Shown here: piece by piece, positions 53,358 to 63,384 of the stretch
How the letters are laid out: every line of letters begins with the position of its first letter
Position numbering within the stretch: the stretch's first letter is position 1
Source of the DNA: Aradus depressus
Lineage: Eukaryota; Arthropoda; Insecta; Hemiptera; Aradidae
Assembly (NCBI GenBank): GCA_963662175.1
Contig: OY759216.1
Span: forward strand, 39,263,087-39,327,086
Reading direction: 5' to 3'
Length of the DNA stretch: 64,000 nt
The notes under the pieces: generated by a model
Seen by the model: the letters and a program-made list of their open reading frames with translations, nothing else
What the model was told of the DNA's origin: nothing
Databases searched by the model: none
Made by a program: the position numbers and the translations under genes

Positions 53358-53680
53358 GTAGGTAGCTCAGTGGTATGTGTGCTTGCTTACTGAGCTAAAG
53401 ATCGCGGGTTCGAAACCCGGTCGAGGCATTTAGTTTATTTTATTTGAGAGGTAAAATAAACTTAAGCTCGCCTTCCTTCGGATAGGTCATTAAGCAGTCC
53501 TGAGCCTGTATGATGTCCGGTACTCGTTAAAGATACCCTAGGTAAATAAAAATTTAGGGTAGACAAAATTTAGGACTCTCATAGTAAAGCCGGGTTCATG
53601 TTTACCAGATTGACGAAAGAGCACTCTGGTAGTAGACGATATGACCTTGTAGTTAAAGCCCGGGCATGAGTCTTAATAAA
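53358..53680 (+). repeat. SINE1, nearly full length
   Basis: Head starts 'ggtagctcagtggtatgtgt', B box 'ggttcgaaacccgg' intact, tail 'cttaataaatattataat'. Confidence 0.88.
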
Positions 53681-53689
53681 TATTATAAT

Positions 53690-54199
53690 AAAAAATTCGT
53701 CGGTGAATCATCGGGAATGTATTTTCCCTGCATTTAGGTATATTGCTCTCCCTCCAAAGCCAATCAAACTTTTGCGCTAAAACTCAATATTTGATTTACA
53801 TGGTAGTTTCTGAATCCTCATAAATCATTACGTCGGCAGTTATCAGGGTATTTGAGTCGATCCCCTTCTCTGGCGCTCCCCTTTCACGGAAATTCGATAG
53901 GTGTCGTACTTATGGGGTTCAGGGTACACATATAGGATTTCTTGACGATACTTTCATTCTATTGATAGTTATTGTGCACACAGTCACACACACAGACATT
54001 ATTCTGTATGGTTCTTTGACTGTGTGTGATTCTGTGAACACGATAACTCCCGATAGAATGGAAGTATCGACACGAAATTTTATACATATGTGCATTCAGA
54101 ACCATCTAAGGATGTCACCTACTGATTTTTAGCTAAATTAGCCGAAGAGAAGGGAGGAATAGGGGGGAGACCAAACAAAAACTCTAATAACTGCACAGT
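53690..54199. repeat. P140 copy, left half
   Basis: Continues at 55345-55620 after the foldback insertion. Contains a block junction with 'acacacacagacattattct' and 'gataactcccgatagaatgg'. Confidence 0.7.
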
Positions 54200-54246
54200 T
54201 TGTAAAATAAAGTATAGTCTGACCTCTCACAGATTTTATTAATTCT

Positions 54247-54284
54247 TACTAGCCGGCTTTCGAAGTTGCTCTCATCATCAGGCA
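54247..54284 (-). ncRNA. Hammerhead-like motif, family E (left arm)
   Basis: Core complement 54275-54281, helix III AGCCGGCT 54251-54258, cleavage base A (complement of 54250). Helix I TGC/GTA with one wobble. Helix II is weakened relative to the right arm. Confidence 0.45.
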
Positions 54285-54336
54285 GTCTGATAAAATAATC
54301 TTGAAAAGAACATAATTTAAAATGTTTTAATAAATA

Positions 54337-54342
<6 letters not shown>

Positions 54343-54372
<30 letters not shown>

Positions 54373-54989
54373 AATCTATATACAATATATATATAATAAG
54401 CAAATATGTGGACAAAAAGAAAAAATACGACGTCACTTGATGGGAGAAGCCAGCAAGCGCTGACACTCCATCGAAAGTTAATTTTCATTATTCACTATCC
54501 TCAGAGAAGATCGCGAGGCCACCTACTGTTCAAGCGGCGGGGAGGATTGTCAGGATGGGAATGATAGGATAGGGCTTGAGCGAGAGGATTTGAATGATAG
54601 GATAGGGCTTGAGCGAGAGGATTTGAATGATAAGAAAGGTTTCTGTGAAATGTTTGGAATCGGGATTGGATTAGTTCGTTGACAGTGGGAATATTGAGAT
54701 CTCTGTGTAGGACTTTATTGGTAATGTAGAAAGGAGCGTTGATAATTCGTCGCAGGAGTTTGGACTGGAATGCTTGGATACGATTGATGTTCGACTGTTT
54801 AGCTGCATCCCAAAGTTCGAGTCCGTACGTCCAGATGGGACGTATAATGGTCTTGTAAATCGTAAGTTTGTTGTTAGTTGTCAGTTTTGATTTGGTCCAA
54901 GCAGTTCTTGTCGTTTAAGTCGTGTATGTGTGTTCCACGTTAGTCTACTGTCTAGGTAAAACCCGAGGTAGCGGACTTGGTTGGAAGAG
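54343..54989 (-). mobile_element. 5'-truncated jockey-like LINE
   Basis: The 3' poly(A) is the T-run ending at 54370, and the 5' truncation is at 54989. AAATAAGAGTT flanks the insert at 54332-54342 (overlapping the first T's of the run) and 54990-55000. Confidence 0.9.
54501..54914 (-). CDS. Jockey-like RT C-terminal region, open frame
   Basis: 137 codons are open on the minus strand, with no start because of 5' truncation. The frame reads TIYKTIIRPIWTYGLELWDA, AKQSNINRIQAFQSKLLRRI, INAPFYITNKVLHRDLNIPT, and ends PRRLNSRWPRDLL. This is the region after the RT catalytic site in jockey-clade ORF2 (Y...L.P.WTYG..LW, then R.QN..LR.I..AP). Near the end an 11-residue segment SYHSNPLAQAL is duplicated in frame (33-bp repeat at 54562-54630). 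A second frame upstream (54915-54985) reads RYLGFYLDSRLTW, so one frameshift separates it. The same family decays at 20095-20466. Confidence 0.85.
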   Translation of the reverse strand, partial: TTRTAWTKSKLTTNNKLTIYKTIIRPIWTYGLELWDAAKQSNINRIQAFQSKLLRRIINAPFYITNKVLHRDLNIPTVNELIQSRFQTFHRNLSYHSNPLAQALSYHSNPLAQALSYHSHPDNPPRRLNSRWPRDLL

Positions 54990-55231
54990 AAATAAGAGTT
55001 AAAAAAATTAAAATAAACATATATAAAAAACTATCTAACAACAATTTAAAATTTCATGGAGTCACAACAGTTGTGGGGAAAAAGAAATAACATGTCTGTC
55101 CCCATCCACGAAATTTTAAATTGTTAAATTGTTTTAGATATTTTTTTTTATATACGTTTATTTAAATTTGTTTAACTCTTATTTATTGAAACATTTTAAA
55201 TTATGTTGTTTTCAAAATTATTTTATCAGAC

Positions 55232-55269
55232 TGCCTGATGATGAGGGTAACCTCGAAAGCCGGCTAGCA
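55232..55269 (+). ncRNA. Hammerhead-like motif, family E (best copy)
   Basis: Helix I TGC (55232-55234) with GCA (55267-55269). Core CTGATGA (55235-55241), one extra T (55242). Helix II GAGG (55243-55246) and CCTC (55251-55254) closed by the GNRA tetraloop GTAA. GAA (55255-55257). Perfect palindrome AGCCGGCT (55258-55265) as helix III, then A55266 as the predicted cleavage base. All helices are fully paired. A canonical hammerhead lacks the extra base after CTGATGA, so activity is unproven. Zero-loop helix III would favour pairing between two copies. Confidence 0.5.
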
Positions 55270-55317
55270 AGAAATAATAAACTTTGTGAGAAGTCAGACT
55301 ATAGTTTATTTTACAAC

Positions 55318-55620
55318 CTATGAAATAATTACTTCTCACTGCATCAGCCATCTTCATACTAATAACTGCCGTTGTAATGAATGTATTGACACGAAATAAC
55401 ATAATTTCAACATAAATTCAAAGCCTTATAAGGGATGACACCTGTTAATTTTTAGCGGAATAAACCGAAGGGAACGACTCAAATATACTAATAACTGCCG
55501 AGTTAATGAATGTATCGACACAGTGTGTTTTAGCCCAAACGATTGGCTTTGGAGGGAAACAAGAACGTAATTTATTAATTGGTCTGGGGAAGTACCTACA
55601 TAGCCAGCGTTTCAACGACG
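55318..55620. repeat. P140 copy, right half
   Basis: 'ctgccgttgtaatgaatgta' at 55366 and the end 'ctggggaagtacctacatag' at 55584. Confidence 0.65.
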
Positions 55621-55679
55621 TCTCATTTCATTTTATAGATACTTTTAAATACATTTGTAATCTTACAAGAAAAATAAGC

Positions 55680-55872
55680 ATATGATATATCTTCTGTTTT
55701 GTAAGTGATAGCCTCTTTGTTGATAACAGTTTCCAATGAAGTGATTGGTATCAGTGAAAAGAGATGTTTCATCACCGTTATATCCGTTGGCTGTCCTATC
55801 GGCTAACTGACCCTCTGTAGGACCTGCATCAAATCTGTTGTTACTGCACCTGTCATACGAGTGTCAGCTGTC
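55680..55872 (-). other. Possible exon-like open frame
   Basis: The minus strand from about 55853 to 55675 is open for ~60 codons: CSNNRFDAGPTEGQLADRTA, NGYNGDETSLFTDTNHFIGN, CYQQRGYHLQNRRYIICL. It has protein-like composition. An AG (…tatgacag) precedes it and TTGTAAGA follows, usable splice sites. It lies in a stretch with no detected repeat. I do not recognise the protein. Confidence 0.2.
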
Positions 55873-56084
55873 AGTCGGGAAGGTGGTTGTCAGCCTGGTC
55901 AGTGGGAGACAGCTCCCAATCAGGAGCCATCAAGGTGAATCAAGATGTGGCCCCCCCCTTCATAATAACAAGAAAAAATAATTTTTTGGAATATGATTTT
56001 AGTTCTCCATTTATATGTAGTTTAGTAGTATTTCATATATTTTCTGCTCTCCTAGATACAAAATTGAAGAAAAAAAAAAAAAAA

Positions 56085-57135
56085 AATTGTCGGTGAATCA
56101 CCGACTATGAGATGCCCGAATTAATCAGTTACGTTTTCGTTCAAAATAAATAGATGTCATTCTTATGTGCTTCTGGATACACACATACAATTTTGTTACA
56201 TTCATAACTTCGGCAGTTGTTATGGTATTTGAGTCGAGCTCCCCCTTCTCTAGTCCTCTCCTTCCATTCGACCGATTTCGCGGAAAATTAATAGGTGCCA
56301 TCCTTATGGCGTTTTGATTTTAAATATAAAAGTTCATATTGATACATTCATTACATCGGCAGTTATTGAGATTATTGAGTTGAGCCCACCCTCTCCCCCT
56401 CTCCTTCGCCTGATTCCGCTGAAAATTATTAGCTGTCGTTAGACTTTGAATTTACATATTAAATTTCGTTTCTGGGGAAGAAAAAATAATTTAAAAATAT
56501 TACTTCCCCAGTTATACTTCGTACCTTTATTGATAGTTAAATAATCGGGCAAATTTCGTTGTTGAGTTCACCGAAATTTGTTACTTTCCAACCCCCCAAT
56601 CAAAAATTGAAAAAAAAAAAAAATTGGTGAATCACTTTATATCGACAGTTAATAGGGGTTGTGTTTTGAGCCCCCTCTTCTGAAACCTCCATTCCCTTAA
56701 GCTGATTCAGTAAAGAATTGATAGGTGGGGTTTTAGATTTATATAAATAATTTCGTACAAAGGCAGTAAGCATGAATATCCGGATAAAACACAACTTCGA
56801 ATATCCGACCGATTACATAACTGCCTCTATACTTAGTGTAGCTGGCTGGGCAACTAAAATGCATATCTGCATATGTACGGACAAGAATAACTCTCCATGG
56901 ACAATAAGTCATTACATCGCTCCTAATACCCCTTTTCCTTCTGCGGATTTGGCTGAAAGTGAATAGGCGTCGTCGTTATAGGGTTCTGGATTCACATATA
57001 AAATTTCGTTTTGATACATTGATTCTATCGGGAGTTATCGTGTTCATGGACACACTAATAGATAGGATTTTTTTTTTTTTTAATTTTTGAAATCAATGGG
57101 TCGGAAAATATATTCCACTAAAAACTCATTACATA
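56085..57135. repeat. Two adjacent P140 copies
   Basis: 56085-56480 and 56630-57130, separated by the end hairpin 'cttccccagttatacttcgt' near 56503. Each has 2-3 internal blocks. Confidence 0.75.
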
Positions 57136-57733
57136 TATATTTATATATATATCTATGTTTTGTATAGTTGGAGGAATTAAAAATGATGGAGGGAAGACGA
57201 TTGGTAGACTCTACAACGATGCGAACTACTAACCCAATCGTTTACACGATGCTAGTAGCTCCACTTGAGCTCTATCATGATCACTACAAATCTTCATGCA
57301 TGTGTTTCTTACAGATGACTCAGAACACAGCCACTGACTGCAACTCCTTATATGCACTTTCATGATTCAACCTCTCTACGTTCTTGGGAAAAAGACTCTC
57401 ATCTACCATCAAAATGTCGGTAGCCCCCTTTTGGAAAAACACGCTCCTTATCTTTTATTTCTATGAGAAGATAAATTAGTAAATTGACAAATGAGAGCAA
57501 TAAATAACTAAAATAATAAAACAAACAGTCTGGTCCACCCGAAGCCGTTAAGATGGAACTAGTAATTATAACATTTGTCAAAAATAGGAGAAATTAATTT
57601 ACAAATAATTTAACTAATAACATAAATGTGTTATAGTAAATATGAGTAGAGCGGCTAATGTGCAGATTCGCTTTATTTTATGAATGAAATACATTTACGA
57701 AATACGTTGTTGCGTGACAAATAAAATATATGC
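57136..57733. other. No recognised gene
   Basis: A 65-codon frame (57168-57365) is protein-like in composition but matches nothing I know. The rest is AT-rich. Confidence 0.35.
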
Positions 57734-58219
57734 TACGGGTAAAGTTAGATTAACGGTTAAACCTTGGATTACCCGGGTAAACCTAGTAGTACCCGCTGCC
57801 GCTTGGTTAAAGGCCGAAATATAATTGAAATAGTTCACGTTTCGGGCTTTACCCGGGTAAAGTATATGTTAAAGCTAGAACCTTTACTACTTCAAATATA
57901 GGAACGACGGGAGGGGCAGATATATCGTCCCGCCGGCGGAACGCCGGCAAATACGCCCCCAAATTTTGTAATATTTCGATTTGTTTGTTCTAGGAATTTA
58001 TGTACCCAGATGAATGATCATCGCTGTTAGACAGCTTACAACAATGGAAATTGAGGTGTGGTCGAGCTAATTAATAAGTACCTAATCTTTATAGTGGAAC
58101 ATACGTCCACTAATGGCCTTGTCATTATTAGTATAACCAACTTTAACCAAGCGGCAGCGGGTACTACGCAGTTTACCCGGGTAATCCTAGGTTTAACCGT
58201 TAATCTAACTTTACCCGTA
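57734..58219. mobile_element. TIR element with ~80-bp inverted repeats
   Basis: Terminal repeats begin TACGGGTAAAGTTAGATTAA on both sides and stay nearly identical for ~80 bp (57734-57815, 58140-58219). TA at the outermost position on both sides could be a 2-bp target duplication. The ~320-bp interior is non-coding, with a GC-rich hairpin at 57930-57952 ('cgccggcggaacgccggc'). Confidence 0.82.
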
Positions 58220-58430
58220 ACATATATACTTCAAGAAAACCTATACGGAAAAAACAAATCATTAACATATATTCGAAAGAATAGAATTTTATCCCTTCAT
58301 TCGGTCCTTTTAGTGAAGCAGTCCAGGTTTAAGAACCTATTTGATAATTAAAGGCTTTATCCACATTACCAAAGTTCTTTGAGAAATGTAAAAATTCTCC
58401 CTTTATTGTAACATATACAAGAATAAGAGA

Positions 58431-58755
58431 GGGCGCCGGTAGCTCAGAGGAATGCTTGCTTACTGAGCTCAAGATAGCAGGATCGAAACCCGGCCTAGAT
58501 CCTCAGGCTTTTATTTTAGGGGTAAAAAAAACTTTGAGCACATCGTCCTTCGGATGGGTCGTTAAGAGATGATCCCAACCCTGTACGATGTCAGGTACTC
58601 ATTAAAGACCTCTACTCTAGGTGAAAAAAATTTAGAGTAGGCAAAATTAAGGACTGACATAATAGAGTATGGCTCATGTCATCCGGAGTGACGATAGAGC
58701 GCTCTAGTAGTAGGCGATATAATCTCGCAGTTAAAGCCCGAGCATGATTCACAAT
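58431..58755 (+). repeat. SINE1, full length, diverged
   Basis: Head 'gggcgccggtagctcagagg', B box 'gatcgaaacccgg', tail 'cacaataactaatc' of the non-CCTAA group. Confidence 0.88.
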
Positions 58756-58769
58756 AACTAATCAAATCT

Positions 58770-59005
58770 GTGAGATTATAGATAGTTGGAAATTTAATAA
58801 CGAACATTTTTGATAAGGGCCAATTTTTCGGTAGGACTAAACGTTTTCGCGCAAATAAGGCCAACACTTAAACAAATGGGTTTCAATATGTCATTTTAGG
58901 ATAGTTTTCGGCATTTGTTCCTTAACCCGGGCGACCTGTCATGTCCACCAGATTGACGAAAGAGCTCTGTGGGAGTGGACGTTATCTCATTATTAACGTT
59001 TAGTG
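58770..59005. repeat. R2 fragment and SINE1 scrap
   Basis: 58780-58925 is R2, inverted ('gaaacccat'-type words in complement). 58938-58990 repeats SINE1 'catgtccaccagattgacga'. Confidence 0.6.
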
Positions 59006-60430
59006 AATTGTATAATTTATGAGACAAATGGAGGAATCTGATCTTCGCAACTAAAATGGAATTTAATGTCAATTTTGTTGACGAAACCTTTGGCTACATC
59101 CATAGTTCTTATAGGGGGGTTGTGAAACTAACGTTAATTCTACTTAATTCAGTTTCGAAGATATCCCTCATCTGGGAGTCATCTGGAAATATTGTTTAGC
59201 CTACTAAGACAAACATATGGACAAGACTTACTTAATTTTTCAATTTTCATGGGTTTGAACGCCCATGGTTTTCAGAAATTGTGCTGGTGGACTAAAAAAA
59301 GATTAAACATATCTTGTGTAGGAAGTAAAGAGAAGGAAGGATACTTTATCTGTTTCCTGTTGTCCATAAATCGTGGTCCATGAGTCTGTTTGTGCCATGA
59401 AAGAGGAGGCAGAGTGTATACGTTTGGCCGAAAATAAAACTAGGCCTCTGTTTTGCTCCAGATCCTTGGAGCAGTTCCAATTAGGTCACACTACCTTCCT
59501 GGCTCCAGCATCCCGGACTCATCTTTACTTTGAACCTGGTCTCTCTCTTCTTGGAGCTCCGCCAGAAATACAGCTATATTCCCGGATAGCCTTGGGCAAA
59601 TCCAGATGGGTATAACAGGAAAATGTCTAAAAGATATGATACGTATAGGAGTAAAGAGTAAAGTAGTTTAATAAGAATAAATTAGGGTACTAAACAGGTG
59701 AATGCCTTTATAAGATACATTTTTGAGATATACAAATATTATATGGAAATAATGTAAGTAAATCGCGCCGGGCACATAAGACCAAAAAATAATAAGCTGT
59801 CATGAATCTTCGCACATTGTCTGATTTTGTGCAAAGGATTACGACGAACCTATTACACAGGCCTGCAAAATTCAAGTCATCAAAAACTTTTTCAAAATTT
59901 CTTCTGTCTGTACATATTTTTGGGGTGCTGAATCTTAAACAAATCTCAGTTTTTCTTTATCACATCAGACAAACTCCGGAGTTCAAGTCTGTAAGTCCAC
60001 CTTTAGAATCTCAAACTAGTTTTCTCAAAAAAAAAAATATATATTGAGAAGCCTGTGATGTAAACATTGTCCGGGGTTGTTTTGTAGATTGTCCAAGTGG
60101 CCTAGCGAGCTAGGGTGGAGTATTGGGTAACGCTGCTAGTTGTTCCTGCGGGACAATGGACCTAGTCGGAGAAGTGATGAAACAGGAACTGTGAGGTAAC
60201 CGGACGGGCTAGTTCTTGTGGGGGAGCACCAGGGGTGACTCTTCATGAGGGAGGCCACTGGACCCGTCCACCCTGCATTGTTGTCCTTCTAAAGGGGGGT
60301 AAATATGAGGGGTTTGGTTATTTCACCTTCTATAGTTCTCTGTAGTTCCCTTCTCACAGATGAAGGGTCACTGCTTTCTGGACTTTATTGACATACATTG
60401 GATTTAGAAAAACATAAGTCGTAGCTAATA
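59006..60430. other. Unassigned; possible LINE-derived GC-rich part
   Basis: 59370-59615 has an open frame with no recognisable domain. 60085-60300 is GC-rich and could be retroelement untranslated DNA. No promoter or RNA signals identified. Confidence 0.35.
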
Positions 60431-60850
60431 CACCCTCAATGTACTTCCCCAGCACGAATCTATGAACTAAGCCTTCGTTCTTTTTCAGAAACAAATTTAC
60501 CAATTTGGTTTGAATTAATATTTCTCTCTGAATCAACAAATTAAATTTCTTGTTGACAGTTATTAGGGTTTTTGAGTTGAGCCCTTTCCCCTGATCATCC
60601 CTTCCTTAAAGTCGATTCGGCTGAAAATTGGTAGCTATCTTATGAGGTATTGAGTTTTCATATAAAATCGGCAGTTTTGGACATACAGGAAATTTTCGAT
60701 ACTTCGCCAGCTATAAGTAGTTAAAGTTTTGTAATCGCTCGATGTTGAATTTTCCTTCGAATTTGATACATCAACACCCTTACATCAAAAATAAAAAAAT
60801 AAATAAAAATAAAAAAAACGACGATCTATAATAACTGACTATACATTATG
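60431..60850. repeat. P140 copy
   Basis: 'caatgtacttccccagcacg' at the left and the hairpin-like 'ttcgccagctataagtagtt' near 60703. Confidence 0.65.
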
Positions 60851-60928
60851 TTCATATGTGATAGTAAGATGTTGTCGGACGAGATTACTCATAGAAATAA
60901 AAGACGTCTTCCCACTGTTTTATTTTTG

Positions 60929-60970
60929 ACCAGAACCAGTTTTCAACTCAACAGTGTCATCATCAGTGGC
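60929..60970 (-). ncRNA. Hammerhead-like motif, family A (unit 1)
   Basis: Minus strand: helix I CCA (60967-60969) with TGG (60930-60932). Core complement 60960-60966. Helix II is GACAC/GAGTT with one mismatch. GAA complement 60942-60944. Helix III AACTGGTT with one U-G pair, cleavage base C at 60933. Confidence 0.42.
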
Positions 60971-61309
60971 ACATCCCACCCATCCGTACTGCGTAGAGGC
61001 TAAAAGACAACGGCTAGTTATGGTACAAACACATAACACCTTCACTACTCACATCCATAAAAGTCATTATAAGGCCTCAAAGAAACGAGTTTTTACTTTA
61101 CATACAGAACCTCGCCTTACCTCAACATTTATTCAAGTCTTATGTTCTGTATGTTTATAAAAACAATAAATTGATTATTTAAATATTATAAAGAGAGGCT
61201 GAATTTGAGTGAATAAATGAGGGGAGAAACTGACCATATGTGATAGTAAGATGTTGTCGGACGAGATTACTCATAGAAATAAAATACGTCTTCCCACTGT
61301 TTTATTTTA

Positions 61310-61352
61310 GACCAGAACCAGTTTTCAAATCAACAGTGTCATCATCAGTGGC
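61310..61352 (-). ncRNA. Hammerhead-like motif, family A (unit 2)
   Basis: Same layout as unit 1, with one more substitution in helix II (GATTT). The two units give a tandem dimer, the arrangement expected to release unit-length RNA if both cleaved. Confidence 0.4.
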
Positions 61353-61577
61353 ACATCCCACCCATCCGTACTGCGTAGAGGCTAAAGGACAACTTATGGT
61401 TATGGTACAAACACATAACACCTTCACTGCTCACATCCATAAAATTCATTAAAAGGCCTTTAACAACGTTGGCCAAATACTGAGGTTTTACTTCGAACTT
61501 CGACTTACCTCAACATTTATTCAAGTCTTATGTTCTGTCTACGTATTTATAAAAAAAAAATAAATTGATTATTTAAA

Positions 61578-61905
61578 TATTATCCGGTGGTGTAGCTCCG
61601 AGCATGAGGCGAGGTGAGCGGATATGTGAGAGTCTGGGAACCGGAGAGTTAACACTGCAGAGCAGTCCTCTTTGTAGAGGTCCTCTGTCCTGCTTCCTTG
61701 TCCAATGTACTCTCCAGGCCGGACATCTTAGTACGGTCAGCTAGATGGATGGCCTCATCTAGTCAGTCTAACAGCGTAGCGGTTAAAGGACAATTGGCCA
61801 GATGTACCACTGATGATGACGCTGTTGCGTTGAAAACCGGTTCTGGACAAAAATAAGACAGTGGGGAGACAACTTCTTTTATTTCTATGATACATTCTGT
61901 TCTGT
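61578..61905 (+). repeat. Third family A copy in opposite orientation
   Basis: From 'ccagatgtaccactgatgat' (61797) to 'tcttttatttctatgatac' (61873) it matches the complement of the dimer. The preceding 61585-61790 is GC-richer and unique to this copy. Confidence 0.75.
61807..61846 (+). ncRNA. Hammerhead-like motif, family A (intact)
   Basis: Helix I CCA (61807-61809) with TGG (61844-61846). Core CTGATGA 61810-61816, extra T 61817. Helix II GACGC (61818-61822) and GCGTT (61827-61831) with loop TGTT. GAA 61832-61834. Perfect palindrome AACCGGTT 61835-61842, cleavage base C61843. Confidence 0.5.
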
Positions 61906-62500
61906 ATTTGTTTCTTCATTCTAAAACACCCTTCTTTTGTTCCGTTTTTTAAGTAGGTAACATACCTAATAAACTTATGGATACTTGGTTTGGGGTAAAA
62001 AACTGTAAAGACTTAAATAAGCCCCAGCCCTGCTTTACATAAACGGTTGAGAACCACTGTTCACCTTTATTGCAGTTTAATTGACGTAATAAAATTCAAC
62101 ACTACAGATTTAAAAAAAATTATGGTTAATTAAACATTTAAAAAAAAAAAATTAAATTAAATGTTTCATGGTAACCTTCACTTAATTGAAAGTAACTCAG
62201 GTATTTACGATAGTTTAAAAATTAGCAATTAACTGAAATGTAATCCATTTGCAATTTTGTATGCAATAGTTGATATTTCAACATTGACTGGGAAATGTTG
62301 AAATCTGCCAAGTTTAGCAATGTCTAGCTCTGCAAAACAACATTACTTTCTACATGTGTGGTAACTTCGTGAGAATTGGAATGCCACATTTATTGTTTAT
62401 TGGGAGACTAGCTGTGTTAACCGTCGTAGATACTGATTGTGTGAAAATATATTCAAATTAATTAGTTATATTAAGTATTTTCATTAACTGAATGAGTTAT
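61906..62500. other. No recognised feature
   Basis: AT-rich, no frames; P140 words resume at 62492 ('gagttatcgtgttcacagac'). Confidence 0.4.
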
Positions 62501-62502
62501 CG

Positions 62503-62640
62503 TGTTCACAGACACACATATACACAGACACACATATACACAGACACACATATACACAGACACACATATACACAGACAAACATATACACAGACAGACATA
62601 TACACAGACACACATATACACAGACACACATATACACAGA
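62503..62640. repeat. 16-bp microsatellite, left block
   Basis: About eight copies of ACACATATACACAGAC with a few a/g variants. The array resumes at 63623. Confidence 0.95.
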
Positions 62641-63384
62641 CGGATAATGCCTAACGCGGGTGGACCAAGACAAGTAGCGAGAAGGTTGCTGGCTTCAGTT
62701 ACCTCCTCAGTACTGCTCTACGGAGCTCCAATCTGGTCAGAAGCCCTTAAGGTGGCAACGTACCGAAGCAAGATGGCGGCTGTGCATCGGATAGCTGCAA
62801 TAAGAGTGACGGCCGCATTTCGCACCGTGTCCGGTGATGCTGTGTGCGTCATAGCTGGAATGCCCCCGATAGACATCACTGCGGAAGAGCGCCAGAGGCT
62901 TTATCTGCGACGCACGACCGATCAAGCAGAAAAAATACAGATCCGAGAGGAAGAAAGGAAGACCAGCCTGCAACAGTGGCAAACAAGGTGGAAAAATTCA
63001 CCGAATGGCAGGTGGACCCGCCGATTAATATTGAATATTGAGAAGTGGGTAAACCGGCCCCACGGTGAAGTAGGGTACTACCTGACCCAACTTCTGTCTG
63101 GGCACGGGTGTTTCCGGGCATACCTGTTCAGATTTAAACGAGTAGAAGACCCGGACTGTCCACACTGCTGCGGAGCAAAGGAAGATGTTGAGCACATATT
63201 CTTCCAGTGTGCTCGCTTCAGCGAGGAGCGTCATGAGCTCGAAAGAGTTCTAGGTGAGCCGCTCACGCCGGAGACCCTAGTGAGCTGCATGCTGGAGCCG
63301 CAGGAGAAGTGGACTGCGGTCGGCGGGTATGCTGCGGAAGTCCTCAGGAAGCTCCGAGAGATGGAGAAGCGTGGAATTGAGTAA
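62641..63384 (+). CDS. R1-clade ORF2 C-terminus
   Basis: A continuous 247-codon frame to TAA 63382-63384, with no own start. It opens RIMPNAGGPRQVARRLLASV, then TSSVLLYGAPIWSEAL, the post-catalytic RT region of R1-type elements (SRIMPN.GGPR, then LYGAPIW). The middle has CVIAGMPPIDITAEERQRLY (in R1: AGMPPI.LL..ER). Toward the end is a zinc motif C-x2-C-x8-H-x4-C (CPHCCGAKEDVEHIFFQC). The frame is uninterrupted, so the copy is young. The RT active site and the endonuclease that would choose the target were lost by truncation. Confidence 0.92.
   Translation, partial: RIMPNAGGPRQVARRLLASVTSSVLLYGAPIWSEALKVATYRSKMAAVHRIAAIRVTAAFRTVSGDAVCVIAGMPPIDITAEERQRLYLRRTTDQAEKIQIREEERKTSLQQWQTRWKNSPNGRWTRRLILNIEKWVNRPHGEVGYYLTQLLSGHGCFRAYLFRFKRVEDPDCPHCCGAKEDVEHIFFQCARFSEERHELERVLGEPLTPETLVSCMLEPQEKWTAVGGYAAEVLRKLREMEKRGIE

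Larger units (their letters stand above)
54200..55317. repeat. Family E foldback, split by a LINE
   Basis: Without the LINE (54343-54989) the arms are 54200-54342 plus 54990-55060 against 55105-55317, ~210 bp each with a ~45-bp loop. The outermost words are 'ttgtaaaataaagtatagtc' and 'gactatagtttattttacaa'. Each arm carries a hammerhead-like block facing outward. Confidence 0.9.
60853..61577 (-). repeat. Family A tandem dimer, 382-bp unit
   Basis: 'catatgtgatagtaagatgt' starts two direct copies at 60853 and 61235. Each includes 'gactactgttttattt'-like words, a hammerhead-like block on the minus strand, and ~190 bp ending in 'aataaattgattatttaaat'. Confidence 0.93.

Noticed and set aside
59373..59615. 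80-codon gene
   Set aside because: No domain, no conserved motif and no supporting context on either strand; left as unassigned.
62844..63121. Several 65-81-codon frames on both strands
   Set aside because: Shadows of the R1-type coding frame.
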